Source: Deltaproteobacteria bacterium (GTDB taxonomy: Bacteria; Desulfobacterota; Desulfovibrionia; Desulfovibrionales; Desulfovibrionaceae). From it: a DNA stretch of 64,000 bases. The position numbers were made by a program, and so were the translations under genes. The stretch covers positions 34,668 to 98,667 of the forward strand of contig JAITWK010000031.1 in the NCBI GenBank assembly GCA_031285295.1, read 5' to 3'. The notes beneath the pieces were generated by a model. That model was not told the origin of the DNA. It saw only the letters and a list, made by a program, of their open reading frames with translations, and did not search any database. Positions 16,939 through 24,180 of this stretch are shown here, piece after piece (position 1 is the stretch's first letter; every line of letters starts with the position of its first letter).

Positions 16939-17490
16939 ATGTTAAATCCCAGCGAATGCATTCTGTATAGCGGCGGAGCGGCCGGCGCTGAATCCTGCTT
17001 TGGCGGGATGGCCGAACAATACGGCCTGCAAGAGGTGAATTTCAGCTTTGAAGGCCACCAGAGCGAACGTACGCGCGGTCTGCGCATTCTTACCACTGAT
17101 GAGCTGGCCCTCAAGGACGTGAGCCTGAGCTACGTTTCCAAGCTTATGAACCGCCAGTTCACCAGCGCCCCGCTGTTCCGCAAGGTGCTGCAATCCATTT
17201 GCTGGCAGGTGAGCAGCGCCCATGAAGTGTTCGTGGTGGGTGAAATTATGCCCGATGATACCGTCAAGGGCGGTACCGGCTGGGGGGCTGAGTTTTCCAA
17301 GATCTGCAACAAGCGCCTGCTGGTTTTTGACCAGAACAAGGACGCCTGGTTCCGCTGGGATTCGGCCTGGGTACCGGCCCCGGACGCGCGTATTACCGAA
17401 CGCCTCTTTACCGGCACCGGTACGCGCTTTTTGGAAGAGAACGGCAAAAAAGCCATCATCGAGCTTTTCAAGCGTTCATTTAAGGCCTAG
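16939..17490 (+). CDS. SLOG-like Rossmann-fold nucleotide-binding protein
   Basis: A 184-residue protein with two glycine-rich motifs in the order expected for the SLOG (SMF/DprA-LOG) superfamily. These are ILYSGGAAGAES (8-19) and KGGTGWGAEF (110-119), followed by LLVFDQNKDAWFRWD. Family members bind nucleotides or nucleotide-derived ligands, and some are sensors in nucleotide-signalling defence systems; others are stand-alone and uncharacterised. No effector gene is adjacent. The ATG at 16939 has GGAG at good spacing, and longer readings run into the repeat and have no ribosome site. The superfamily call is from the motif pattern; the exact function is unknown. Confidence 0.65.
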   Translation: MLNPSECILYSGGAAGAESCFGGMAEQYGLQEVNFSFEGHQSERTRGLRILTTDELALKDVSLSYVSKLMNRQFTSAPLFRKVLQSICWQVSSAHEVFVVGEIMPDDTVKGGTGWGAEFSKICNKRLLVFDQNKDAWFRWDSAWVPAPDARITERLFTGTGTRFLEENGKKAIIELFKRSFKA

Positions 17491-17577
17491 CTGACCAAAG
17501 GCCATGCCGGGGGACGAAACAGTTCCTTGCGGCAAGCGGTCTTTTAGCCGATTAAATATCCAGTTTTTTTGAGCAGA

Positions 17578-17611
17578 GCGTTGCGGCATCGTTTGATGGC
17601 GCAACGCTTTT
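17578..17611 (+). terminator. Probable terminator of the SLOG-like gene
   Basis: GCGTTGCG and CGCAACGC pair around an inner CATC/GATG stem with a GTTT loop, followed by four T residues. It sits about 90 bases after the stop codon. The U-tract is short, so termination may be partial. Confidence 0.55.
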
Positions 17612-17669
17612 GCACATTTGTGCAATATGCGTTCTTCTATTTGTGCAATATTCGATTTTTATTTGCACA
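17610..17669 (+). promoter_or_regulatory. Cluster of TTGCACA/TGTGCAA sites, candidate sigma54 activator binding sites
   Basis: A perfect palindrome TTGCACATTTGTGCAA (17610-17625) is followed by TTGTGCAA (17641-17648) and TTGCACA (17663-17669). They lie about 70-125 bases upstream of the -24 element, the usual distance for enhancer-binding proteins. The motif is reminiscent of LuxO-type sites, but the activator is unknown. Confidence 0.5.
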
Positions 17670-17732
17670 TCCTTCCCGATTATTTTTCTTTGTTTTATTA
17701 ATAATAGCCACTAATTGCTAATGAAATTATTT

Positions 17733-17749
17733 TTGGCACGTATACTGCT
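17733..17749 (+). promoter_or_regulatory. Sigma54 (-24/-12) promoter
   Basis: TTGGCACG, four bases, then CTGCT: the invariant GG and GC are exactly 10 bases apart, and only one position differs from TGGCACG-N4-TTGCW. A transcription start is expected near 17760. It drives no recognisable protein gene but a structured region ending in a strong terminator. Confidence 0.75.
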
Positions 17750-17759
17750 TTACATAAAA

Positions 17760-17962
17760 CAGCAGATTGCCCGTTTTCTTCGTGAAAGCAGCGGTAACAC
17801 CATGTGTGAATGATTCCTGTGTTGAAACTTTAGCCGGTCGGTGTGGCAGCTCCGGCAAAAGTGAAATAAGCCTCACAAACTGGAATCATAATATAGGGCT
17901 TAAAGCCCGACCCTCGTTGAGAGAGCGCCGTCATCCCTTCCTCCTGACGGCGCTCTTTTTTT
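17760..17962 (+). ncRNA. Putative sigma54-dependent small RNA (about 200 nt)
   Basis: Inferred transcript from the sigma54 start to an intrinsic terminator. Visible structure: ATGATTCC (17810-17817) pairs with GGAATCAT (17882-17889), enclosing a GCCGG/CCGGC hairpin (17833-17856). A tight GGGCT-TAA-AGCCC hairpin (17896-17908) follows, then the terminator stem AGAGCGCCGTCA/TGACGGCGCTCT (17922-17956) with seven T. GGTCGG (17836-17841) could alternatively pair with CCGACC (17907-17912), a possible conformational switch. The terminator loop reads TCCCTTCCTCC, complementary to Shine-Dalgarno sequences, so trans pairing with ribosome sites is plausible. I do not recognise it as a known RNA family. 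The 80-codon frame through it has no ribosome site and is not convincing. Confidence 0.65.
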
Positions 17963-18329
17963 GTTTCAAAAAATGTTTTGATAATGATAATCGCTTGCGA
18001 ATTTTATAGAAAAATCTAATGTGAATATAAGTGCTTTTTGTTTGCGATTTTAAGGTATCTTTCAAAAAGTGACCTGTTTTTTAAAGAAATTTTGATTCTC
18101 TAGGATATTACTATATATTGTCTTAATTGTTTTCTGATTTAAATTTCATCAAATTAAAAGAAAAAACTATAAAATTATTTTACAATCTATTGCGTATGTG
18201 CTATCCAATAATCATGAGGACAGCACAGTCCCATTATGGCAGTTAAAACGGCGTCTGCCTGAAGGTCGGGATAGCGCCTATTGCATGCGTTTGGGAGTAA
18301 TTCAAATAGTAAAGAAGGAGAGACTTACT
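17963..18329. other. AT-rich gene-free stretch upstream of the CII-like gene
   Basis: Apart from the Fur-box-like site at its left end, this stretch is very AT-rich (long runs such as AATTAAAAGAAAAAACTATA) and has no convincing gene, repeat or RNA structure. The composition is typical of a promoter or silenced regulatory region. The promoter of the CII-like gene must lie here, but I cannot place it with confidence. Confidence 0.5.
17977..17998. promoter_or_regulatory. Fur-box-like site
   Basis: TTTGATAATGATAATCGCTT matches the first 13 bases of the classical GATAATGATAATCATTATC Fur site exactly, with a degenerate right arm. It lies just after the small-RNA terminator and about 335 bases before the CII-like gene, a long distance, so the regulated gene is uncertain. 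Confidence 0.4.
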
Positions 18330-18629
18330 ATGAATTCGCAGTTGGCAAAAATACTTCGGGAACTGGTCTTGGAAAATCGAATCCCAGCCAAGGCTCTGGC
18401 CAAGGAAATTGACAAGCCTTATTCAACCTTGTTGCGCGAAATCAATCCTTATGACAGCGGGGCCAAACTGGGTGTGGAAACCTTGCTGCAACTTATGAAG
18501 TGCGCGGAGAACGTTGCGCCGCTGGAATACATGGCGGAACAGATGGGCTATGAGCTGATGCCCAAGGAGAAGAGCCGGGGCAAAGAAAGTTTTGCTCCTG
18601 GGGCAACATACAGCCGCAGCACGATGTAG
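18330..18629 (+). CDS. Phage CII-like regulatory protein
   Basis: A 99-residue protein with a helix-turn-helix-like N-terminal half (ILRELVLENRIPAKALAKEI, then KPYSTLLREINPYD) and the LGVETLLQLMKCA segment typical of the phage regulatory CII-like family seen in many sulfate reducers. Such proteins probably bind DNA. The ATG has an ideal AAGGAG site; an earlier frame opening has none. No other phage genes are nearby, so this is either a domesticated regulator or a phage remnant. It follows the long AT-rich stretch and ends before a shared bidirectional terminator. Targets are unknown; the sRNA locus just upstream is one candidate. Confidence 0.75.
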   Translation: MNSQLAKILRELVLENRIPAKALAKEIDKPYSTLLREINPYDSGAKLGVETLLQLMKCAENVAPLEYMAEQMGYELMPKEKSRGKESFAPGATYSRSTM

Positions 18630-18742
18630 CTTTTTTCCGGAAGTCTTTAATTACCCTTCGTTCCTTTCCACTGACATTTTACCTTACTGGCCTGGCTATC
18701 CTGCCGGGTCAGTTTTTTTATGCAGTGTTACTGTGTTGCGGC

Positions 18743-18780
18743 AAAAAAGCCTCCGTCCTGCGAGAGGACGGAGGCTTTTT
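18743..18780. terminator. Bidirectional intrinsic terminator
   Basis: Stem GCCTCCGTCC/GGACGGAGGC with a seven-base loop, flanked by six A and five T. It serves the CII-like gene and the convergent membrane-protein gene. Confidence 0.93.
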
Positions 18781-18815
18781 AGGTTCTTTCTGTCGCGTTT
18801 AAGAGCGCGGGTTCA

Positions 18816-20021
18816 TCACACGATGAATACGAACAGCCAGTGCGCAGCAACACCAGCGCCCAAGCCAGCCACCGTGTGGCTGAGAATGGCCTTGCCGGTG
18901 AGTTCGCGGCAGCCCAGCGCGTCCAGCATGGAAACGTGGGTGGAGAGGTAGCCGCTCCAGGTCATGCCGATAGCGGTGAACACCGCGATATCGTTGGGAC
19001 CGATCAGGCCCTTGGCCAGGAAGCCGGGCACCATGCCCAAAGCCGCGCCCACGGCGCCGATGGCGGTGCAGGGGAAGGCAATGGCTTCCGGCGTGGTGAA
19101 GCCGAACAGCGGGTTCAGGATGAAGTCGATTTTAGCGGCCAGCATGGGCACCAGGGCGATGCCCTCGTAAGCCTTGCCGGTGTAGCCGCCTTCCGGCGCA
19201 CCAAAGACCAGCATCATAACCAGCGTACAGATGATCAGAATGCCGGGGGTGATGATGAAGCCAAGCTCAACACCGGTTTTGCCGCCGTCCAGCAAGGCAG
19301 CCAGGGTACGCTGCGCAAAGTTGCCTTCGCGGATTTTGCGGTACTTCATGATGTCAAACTGCACACCATCGTCGCCGGTGGAATCGACATGGATGAGCTG
19401 ATGGCCCTTGTCGCCATAGTGCGTTCTGGTAAGGAAGCGCATGATGGTCACGCTGATGATACTGCCGATAACGGCCGAACCAACACCGATGCCAACGGCG
19501 TACATCATTTCGTCGGTATCCGACTGGGCCATCATAACGGTGGCCACGATCAGGCCCATACCGAAGGCTGTACCCAGGTTGGTGAGGGTGGCGCGCTGGT
19601 TGTACGTGAAATATTTAATGAAATCGCGGTCTTTGGCCAAGGCCACGATAGCGGGGTTGTCGGATAGGAAGGTGGTAACAACACCCAGGGCGGCCGCGCC
19701 GGGAAGGCGATATACGGGACCCATAAGAGGGGAGAGAATCTTGTTGATCAGGGCGATTACGCCGAATTCAGAAAGAAAGGCCGAGAAGGCACCGGCAATT
19801 ACCGCCACAGACATGATGAAGAAGGCTGTGTTGATAAGCAGGTCGAAGCTGGTTGCCATGATAGTGCCGAACATGTTTTTGACGCCCATCTGGGACGAGA
19901 AAAGGTAAAACAGGCCGGCTATAACAAAAATGCTGATAAAAGTACCGGGTCCGATCGCTTTAACGACTAATGGGTCGTGTGTTTCAGTGGTCGGCGGCTT
20001 AAGATTGGCGTCTGCAGACAT
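18816..20021 (-). CDS. Gate (nucleoside-recognition) domain membrane protein
   Basis: A 401-residue polytopic membrane protein. It carries two Gate/nucleoside-recognition-like halves: residues near FLSEFGVIALINKILSPLMG and near FGFTTPEAIAFPCTAIGAVG, with about ten hydrophobic segments. It resembles a conserved family of nucleoside-recognition membrane proteins of unknown substrate (YjiH-like or CD0519/CD1768-like). The ATG at 20021 has CGGAG eight bases upstream; the longer reading lacks a site. The gene is alone between terminators. A Rex/HcpR-like palindrome lies about 92 bases upstream of the start, suggesting redox or nitrosative-stress control. The transport role is inferred from family. 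Confidence 0.78.
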   Translation of the reverse strand: MSADANLKPPTTETHDPLVVKAIGPGTFISIFVIAGLFYLFSSQMGVKNMFGTIMATSFDLLINTAFFIMSVAVIAGAFSAFLSEFGVIALINKILSPLMGPVYRLPGAAALGVVTTFLSDNPAIVALAKDRDFIKYFTYNQRATLTNLGTAFGMGLIVATVMMAQSDTDEMMYAVGIGVGSAVIGSIISVTIMRFLTRTHYGDKGHQLIHVDSTGDDGVQFDIMKYRKIREGNFAQRTLAALLDGGKTGVELGFIITPGILIICTLVMMLVFGAPEGGYTGKAYEGIALVPMLAAKIDFILNPLFGFTTPEAIAFPCTAIGAVGAALGMVPGFLAKGLIGPNDIAVFTAIGMTWSGYLSTHVSMLDALGCRELTGKAILSHTVAGLGAGVAAHWLFVFIV

Positions 20022-20265
20022 ACATATTCTCCGTAGCAGGGTTAAGGTTGAAAATTTTGTTTTGCGCGAACGGTTTGCGCGTTTGATGCAAAGAGATAAC
20101 ACAAAACAGTATTTGTTACAATATTCACAAGGTTAAATCTTGGACAATTAATGCCTGAAATGCTTGATCAACAGCGCAAAAAAGCTGCGATGAACATTCT
20201 GCTGCAAGGATTTTTAGGCAAATTAATTGCAGAGCGTTTTAAGTGCAAAATGCCCTGGTGCAAAT
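20022..20265. other. Promoter region of the Gate-domain gene
   Basis: This gene-free stretch holds the palindromic regulator site at 20113 and otherwise AT-rich sequence with several TGCAA/TTGCA words. No further gene or clear -35/-10 pair could be supported. Confidence 0.4.
20113..20130. promoter_or_regulatory. Rex- or HcpR/CRP-like operator
   Basis: On the minus strand the site reads TTGTGAATATTGTAACAA. It fits the Rex pattern TTGTGAA-N4-TTAACAA and the CRP/HcpR pattern TTGTGA-N6-TCACAA, each with one or two mismatches. Both regulators occur in Desulfovibrio relatives. It lies upstream of the Gate-domain gene. Confidence 0.4.
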
Positions 20266-20302
20266 AAAGCGCCGTTGTGGTTTTTTACCGCAACGGCGCT
20301 TT
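20266..20302. terminator. Intrinsic terminator-like hairpin
   Basis: AAAGCGCCGTTG and CAACGGCGCTTT form a 12-base stem around a T-rich loop, just beyond the RidA stop codon. Read leftward it is followed by TTTATTTG, a modest U-tract. Confidence 0.75.
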
Positions 20303-20332
20303 GGCAAATCGATTTTAACTTTGGTCTCCCGC

Positions 20333-20710
20333 TTATTTATAGGCGGCAATGGCGTCGATTTCTACCAGCACTTTTTTGGGAAGCTGCGAAACTTCAACCG
20401 TGCTGCGGGCCGGGCGATGATCGCCAAAGAATTCGGCATAAGCTTTGTTGAACTCGGCAAAATCTTCGTAACGGGTCAGGAAGGCGGTGACTTTGGCCAC
20501 ATTGTTTTTGGTCAGGCCCGCGCCCTTGAGCACGGCGGAAAGGTTGCTAAGACACTGACGGGTCTGTTCGGCCATGGTGCTGCCCACCACATCGCCATTT
20601 TCTGGATTAAAAGGAACCTGGCCGGAAACAAACAGCAGGTCGCCGGTCTTGACCGCGTGCGAATAAGGCCCGATGGCAGCCGGAGCGCCCTGTACGTTGA
20701 GTTGTTCCAT
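20333..20710 (-). CDS. ridA: RidA family enamine/imine deaminase
   Basis: A 125-residue RidA (YjgF/UK114) protein. The start region MEQLNVQGAPAAIGPYSHA, the LLFVSGQVPFNPENG segment and the QTRQCLSNLSAVLKGAG helix are typical, and the C-terminal part ends with a catalytic-type Arg in RPARSTVEV. RidA hydrolyses reactive 2-aminoacrylate and related enamines released by PLP enzymes, protecting other PLP enzymes. The ATG at 20710 has AAGGAT upstream; a longer reading lacks a site. A PLP enzyme, cysteine synthase, is encoded just upstream on the same strand but is separated by a palindromic repeat. Confidence 0.93.
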   Translation of the reverse strand: MEQLNVQGAPAAIGPYSHAVKTGDLLFVSGQVPFNPENGDVVGSTMAEQTRQCLSNLSAVLKGAGLTKNNVAKVTAFLTRYEDFAEFNKAYAEFFGDHRPARSTVEVSQLPKKVLVEIDAIAAYK

Positions 20711-20825
20711 TATCGTTATCCTTTGCGGCAAGCCGCTGTTTGAATGTAGAAACATTTCACTGGGTTGAAAATATCACGCTCGTAAAAATAGTCAATAATT
20801 ACGACATAAAGCCGTCTTTCATTTA

Positions 20826-20950
20826 GTAGCGCCTAAGTTTGCCGTCAGACTAGGAAGGCGAGTTTTTTGCGAAGGAAGTGTACTCTTTTGGTACTCGACC
20901 GGAGCAAAAAACGATGCCTGACGACGTATCACGGCAAAATCAGGCGCTAC
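20826..20950. repeat. Full-length copy of the dispersed palindromic (MITE-like) repeat
   Basis: Ends GTAGCGCCT / AGGCGCTAC, with the complete inner arrangement: GCCGTCAG, GGCGAGTTTTTTGC, GTGTACTCTTTTGGTACTCG, GGAGCAAAAAACG, TATCACGGCAAAA. It aligns over its whole length with the copy at 11768. It ends exactly at the base before the cysteine-synthase stop codon. Confidence 0.85.
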
Positions 20951-21892
20951 CTACCTGGCGAAGAGTCCGGTAGAAATATACCGCTCCGCAGTATCGCAGG
21001 CAATGCAGACGATGCGGCGGTTTCTGAACTCCGGCTTTTGGGCCAGCAGCAGCGCCGCGTAAGCATTGGCACCGGAGGAGATGCCGCAGAGCAGCCCCTC
21101 TTTGGCGATCAGTTCCCTGGCTGTTTCAATGGCCGCTTCGCCCGGCACGCGCAAATAGGCGTCCACGATGCTTCTGTTCAGCGTTTCCGGCACAAAGTTG
21201 GCCCCGATGCCCTGGATCAGGTGCGTAGCGGCCTGCCCGCCGGAAAGCAGCGGGGATTCATCTGGTTCAACGCCATAAATTTTTACGGTTTTGCTGCGTT
21301 CTTTAAGATAGCGCCCCACGCCGCTGATAGTGCCGCCAGTGCCGATGCCGCTTACAAAAGCGTCAACCTGGCCGCCGCATTGCTGCCAGATTTCCGGGCC
21401 GGTGCTTTTATAGTGGGCGTGTGGGTTGGCCGGGTTGCTGAACTGGCGCGGCATGAAGGAAAATGGAGTGCGTTTGGCGATTTCCTCGGCCTCACGGTTA
21501 GCACCGCCCATGCCTTCGCCCGCCGGGGTGAGCGCCAGTTCCGCTCCCATACCGGCCAGCAGTTTTTTGCGCTCGTCACTCATGTTTTCCGGCATGGTCA
21601 GGATCAGGCGGTAGCCGCGCGTAGCAGCCATAAAAGCCAGCCCTACGCCGGTATTGCCGCTGGTGGCTTCGATCAGCGTATGCGGAGGATTGGAGTGTGG
21701 AGTGATCAGGCCTTTCTTTTCCGCATCCTCCACCATTGCCTTGGCAATCCGGTCTTTCACCGAGGAGGCCGGATTGAAATATTCCAGTTTCATGAATATT
21801 TCAGCGGAAACCTCGTGGCGGCGAACAAAATTATCCAGCCGGACCATGGGGGTGTCGCCGATGAGTGTGGCGGCGCTATGCGCGATTTGCAT
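20951..21892 (-). CDS. cysK: Cysteine synthase (O-acetylserine sulfhydrylase), CysK/CysM type
   Basis: A 313-residue PLP enzyme making cysteine from O-acetylserine and sulfide. The PLP lysine lies in NPASSVKDRIA, the substrate loop is EATSGNTGVGLAF, and the phosphate-binding glycine loop is SGIGTGGTISGVGRY. The length fits CysK (about 310). A GGGAG site precedes the ATG. It is probably the first gene of a short unit with RidA, although a palindromic repeat intervenes. CysK and CysM cannot be told apart with certainty by eye. The stop codon abuts the repeat, whose end CTACC continues the TAG. Confidence 0.93.
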   Translation of the reverse strand: MQIAHSAATLIGDTPMVRLDNFVRRHEVSAEIFMKLEYFNPASSVKDRIAKAMVEDAEKKGLITPHSNPPHTLIEATSGNTGVGLAFMAATRGYRLILTMPENMSDERKKLLAGMGAELALTPAGEGMGGANREAEEIAKRTPFSFMPRQFSNPANPHAHYKSTGPEIWQQCGGQVDAFVSGIGTGGTISGVGRYLKERSKTVKIYGVEPDESPLLSGGQAATHLIQGIGANFVPETLNRSIVDAYLRVPGEAAIETARELIAKEGLLCGISSGANAYAALLLAQKPEFRNRRIVCIACDTAERYISTGLFAR

Positions 21893-21996
21893 GAGTTGCT
21901 CCCTGTTGGTCGCAATTTTGGTATCGGCTTTTTATGTAGCACAGGCTTGAATGCCCTGCCAACCTTGAATTTTGCCTGAATTTGAGCAGGTACTAT

Positions 21997-23223
21997 TTAA
22001 TCGAAAAGCATGTCGGCAACAACCTTGGCGTCCGCAATAGTATTAATGAGGCTGCTTTTTTCGTTCGGCGTGTGCGCGTTGCCGATAATGGTAGACCAGG
22101 CCGCTGTTGGTATGCCTTTGGCCCGCAGCACTGCCGCCACGGTTTGTCCGCCCACGCCGATCGGTCTGGCTTCCAGGCCGCGCAGTTTGGCCAAAGAGCG
22201 GGCCAGACGGCGTACTACCGGCGAATCCATGGCGGTAGGCGCAGGGGCCTGCTCGGTATAGACGGCTTCCACTCTGGCCCCGGCCCCGTGCCGCTTCACG
22301 GCTTCGGTCACAATGGTTTCGGCCTTGCGGGCTATTTGCTCCAGATCCAGGCCGGGCAGTACTCGGCAATCCACATAAAACACGTCCAGGCCCGGAATGG
22401 TGTTGATGTTCTCGACATTGGCCTCTTTTTTGGAAGGCGCGAAGGTGGAATGGGGCGGTTTGAACAGTTCGTCGCGTTGCGGGAAGGCCGTGTAAAGCTC
22501 CTGCAAGGCCAGAACAGCGGCGGAAGAAGCCATGAGGGTGTTGATGCCCTCGTCCGGCCTGGAGGCGTGGCATTGTTTGCCGGTTATTGTAACCTTGAGC
22601 CAGATGCAGCTTTTTTCCGCGATTTCGATTTCTTTGCCAAAGGGATCGCCGATATCCGGTATGAGAACCAAATCATCCGGTTTAACCAGATCCGGCGCGG
22701 CTTCGATTACATGTCTAAGTCCGTACTGGCTGTGTGTTTCCTCATCGGAAACCAGCAGCAGGCCGTAGCTCAGGTCCGGTTCGGCTTTAAGCTGTGTTAG
22801 GGCGCGCAGCACCAGCATGCCGCAGGCAATGGCCTGTTGGTTGTCTTCAACTCCGCGTCCGATAATGATGTCGCCATCCTGACGCAGTTCAAAGGGCGGA
22901 CTTTCCCAAAGCGCGAGATCGCCGGGCGGCACCACATCCATGTGCCCGATCACCCATAGGGTGCGCGGGGTTTTGCCCGGCCAGCGCACGGCCAGGTTTG
23001 GACGCAGTCCGCTGCTGACACGATCGTCATTGGCGTTGATCTGAATGATTTCGCCCGCCGCAATGCCAAGTTTCATAATTTCCCGGCGCAGGAACAGAGC
23101 TTTTTGCGCTTCGCCATCGCCCTGGTTGTCCGGACCAATGGCCGGAATGGCGGTCATGCCCCGTTGCAGTTCGAGCACATGGTCATGCTGATTTTCAAGA
23201 TAAGCCAGAAGCTGGTCGCGCAT
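21997..23223 (-). CDS. M20 family metallo-hydrolase (ArgE/DapE-like)
   Basis: A 408-residue M20 peptidase-fold enzyme. Metal ligands are visible in the expected order: GHMDVVPPGD (His, Asp), GRGVEDNQQA (Asp), SDEETHSQYG (catalytic Glu pair) and a C-terminal NAHTPNEK His. CHASRPDEG marks the dimerisation/lid domain. Relatives remove acyl groups from amino acids (acetylornithine deacetylase, succinyl-diaminopimelate desuccinylase) or cleave dipeptides; the substrate cannot be settled here. Because a meso-DAP dehydrogenase is encoded elsewhere in the window, DapE function is not required. The ATG at 23223 is chosen over an in-frame TTG five codons upstream. Confidence 0.88.
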   Translation of the reverse strand: MRDQLLAYLENQHDHVLELQRGMTAIPAIGPDNQGDGEAQKALFLRREIMKLGIAAGEIIQINANDDRVSSGLRPNLAVRWPGKTPRTLWVIGHMDVVPPGDLALWESPPFELRQDGDIIIGRGVEDNQQAIACGMLVLRALTQLKAEPDLSYGLLLVSDEETHSQYGLRHVIEAAPDLVKPDDLVLIPDIGDPFGKEIEIAEKSCIWLKVTITGKQCHASRPDEGINTLMASSAAVLALQELYTAFPQRDELFKPPHSTFAPSKKEANVENINTIPGLDVFYVDCRVLPGLDLEQIARKAETIVTEAVKRHGAGARVEAVYTEQAPAPTAMDSPVVRRLARSLAKLRGLEARPIGVGGQTVAAVLRAKGIPTAAWSTIIGNAHTPNEKSSLINTIADAKVVADMLFD

Positions 23224-23349
23224 GGTTTTTCCCGGCAAAGCCCGTGTTTTGCGTGTTCAGGATATTTTTTTGACAATCGCGTCGCTGGAGTGCTGAACAT
23301 TGGCGTGTTGTTAAATTGCAGCGCTCCAATGCCCATAGCAAATAAAACA

Positions 23350-23382
23350 CCAAAAGGGGAGTCGGTTCATGACCGACTCCCC
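23350..23382 (-). terminator. Intrinsic terminator of the PxxKW gene
   Basis: An 11-base perfect stem GGGGAGTCGGT/ACCGACTCCCC with a five-base loop, followed leftward by TTTTG. It lies 24 bases after the stop codon. Confidence 0.85.
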
Positions 23383-23405
23383 ACAAATTTTGATAAAAAG
23401 ATGCG

Positions 23406-23684
23406 TTATTTGCCTTTGGAAGCGCGCTTGGAAGCCTTGAGCGGGTTGACCTTGCCCTGGGCTTTCGTTTCGGTCTTCATGTGGGTGGCAAAGTTGCAGC
23501 GGCCCATGGCCCATTTGGAGGCGGGCTGGGGGAAGCTGTAGCAGTAGTTCTGATCTTCAAAGGGGCGCACGCGATCGCAGCCTTCGCATTTGTCGATAAT
23601 GGGCTTGCAGAGGAAGCCGTTGTACATCATGCCATCGGCGGTGGTGGTGGCGCCGTCGAAGCTGTGGGTATCTTGTTTAGCCAT
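23406..23684 (-). CDS. PxxKW family cysteine-rich protein
   Basis: A 92-residue protein from the ATG at 23684, which has AGGAG at good spacing. It contains CKPIIDKCEGCDRV, then NYCYSFPQPASKW, then GRCNF, matching the small cysteine-rich PxxKW family typical of sulfate-reducing delta-type bacteria. The cysteines suggest a metal or iron-sulfur site. The C-terminus is strongly basic (KASKRASKGK). Function is unknown. It is monocistronic with its own terminator. Abundant small proteins of this type in sulfate reducers support the taxonomic guess. Confidence 0.85.
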   Translation of the reverse strand: MAKQDTHSFDGATTTADGMMYNGFLCKPIIDKCEGCDRVRPFEDQNYCYSFPQPASKWAMGRCNFATHMKTETKAQGKVNPLKASKRASKGK

Positions 23685-23953
23685 GTTATTTTCTCCTAAA
23701 AAATACAAATGCGGACTGCTGACATTTAAAGCTTTTAAGCAACAGGAGTAGCTTTTTATAGCAAATTCCGTAAAAGTCAACTCCCCGGCTGTAAGGAGCG
23801 CCGTTCGCAGTAAAAATATCCGCCCGGATAACCCTACGCGATTGCTGCCCGGCAATACGGCGAGTCCGCTCACGGCGGCGAAACACCTTGACAGGAGCGG
23901 AAGCAGCGGCTACAGCATCCTTCCGGGTGTAATTAATTTTACCCCTCACGCGT

Positions 23954-24030
23954 GCGCTCGTAGCTCAGTTGGATAGAGCGCTAGCCTCCGGAGCTAGAGG
24001 CCGCAGGTTCGATTCCTGCCGGGCGCACCA
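23954..24030 (+). tRNA. tRNA-Arg (anticodon CCG)
   Basis: A complete 77-base cloverleaf: seven-base acceptor stem GCGCTCG/CGGGCGC, D stem GCTC/GAGC, anticodon stem CTAGC/GCTAG around CTCCGGA (anticodon CCG, reading CGG), T stem GCAGG/CCTGC with TTCGATT loop, and encoded CCA. A terminator follows 13 bases later. Confidence 0.97.
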
Positions 24031-24042
24031 CTTAAAAAAATC

Positions 24043-24078
24043 AAGTCCTTACGATGTAAAAACCGTAAGGGCTTTTTT
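24043..24078 (+). terminator. Intrinsic terminator of the tRNA gene
   Basis: AAGTCCTTACG and CGTAAGGGCTT pair around an A-rich loop and are followed by six T. Confidence 0.9.
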
Positions 24079-24180
24079 GTGCAATTGATTCTAAAATGGT
24101 TCTCCATGGTTATGTTGACGGCTGCCGAGTTCAGATTTATATAGAAAATAAAGAATCTCAAGAATTTTGGAGGTAAGCTC

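Noticed and set aside
17767..18009. 80-codon frame through the putative sRNA
   Set aside because: Runs through the intrinsic terminator hairpin, has no ribosome site and a non-protein-like composition.
18840..19667. 275-codon frame antisense to the Gate-domain gene
   Set aside because: Gly/Asp/His-rich shadow frame; the opposite strand encodes a clear membrane protein.
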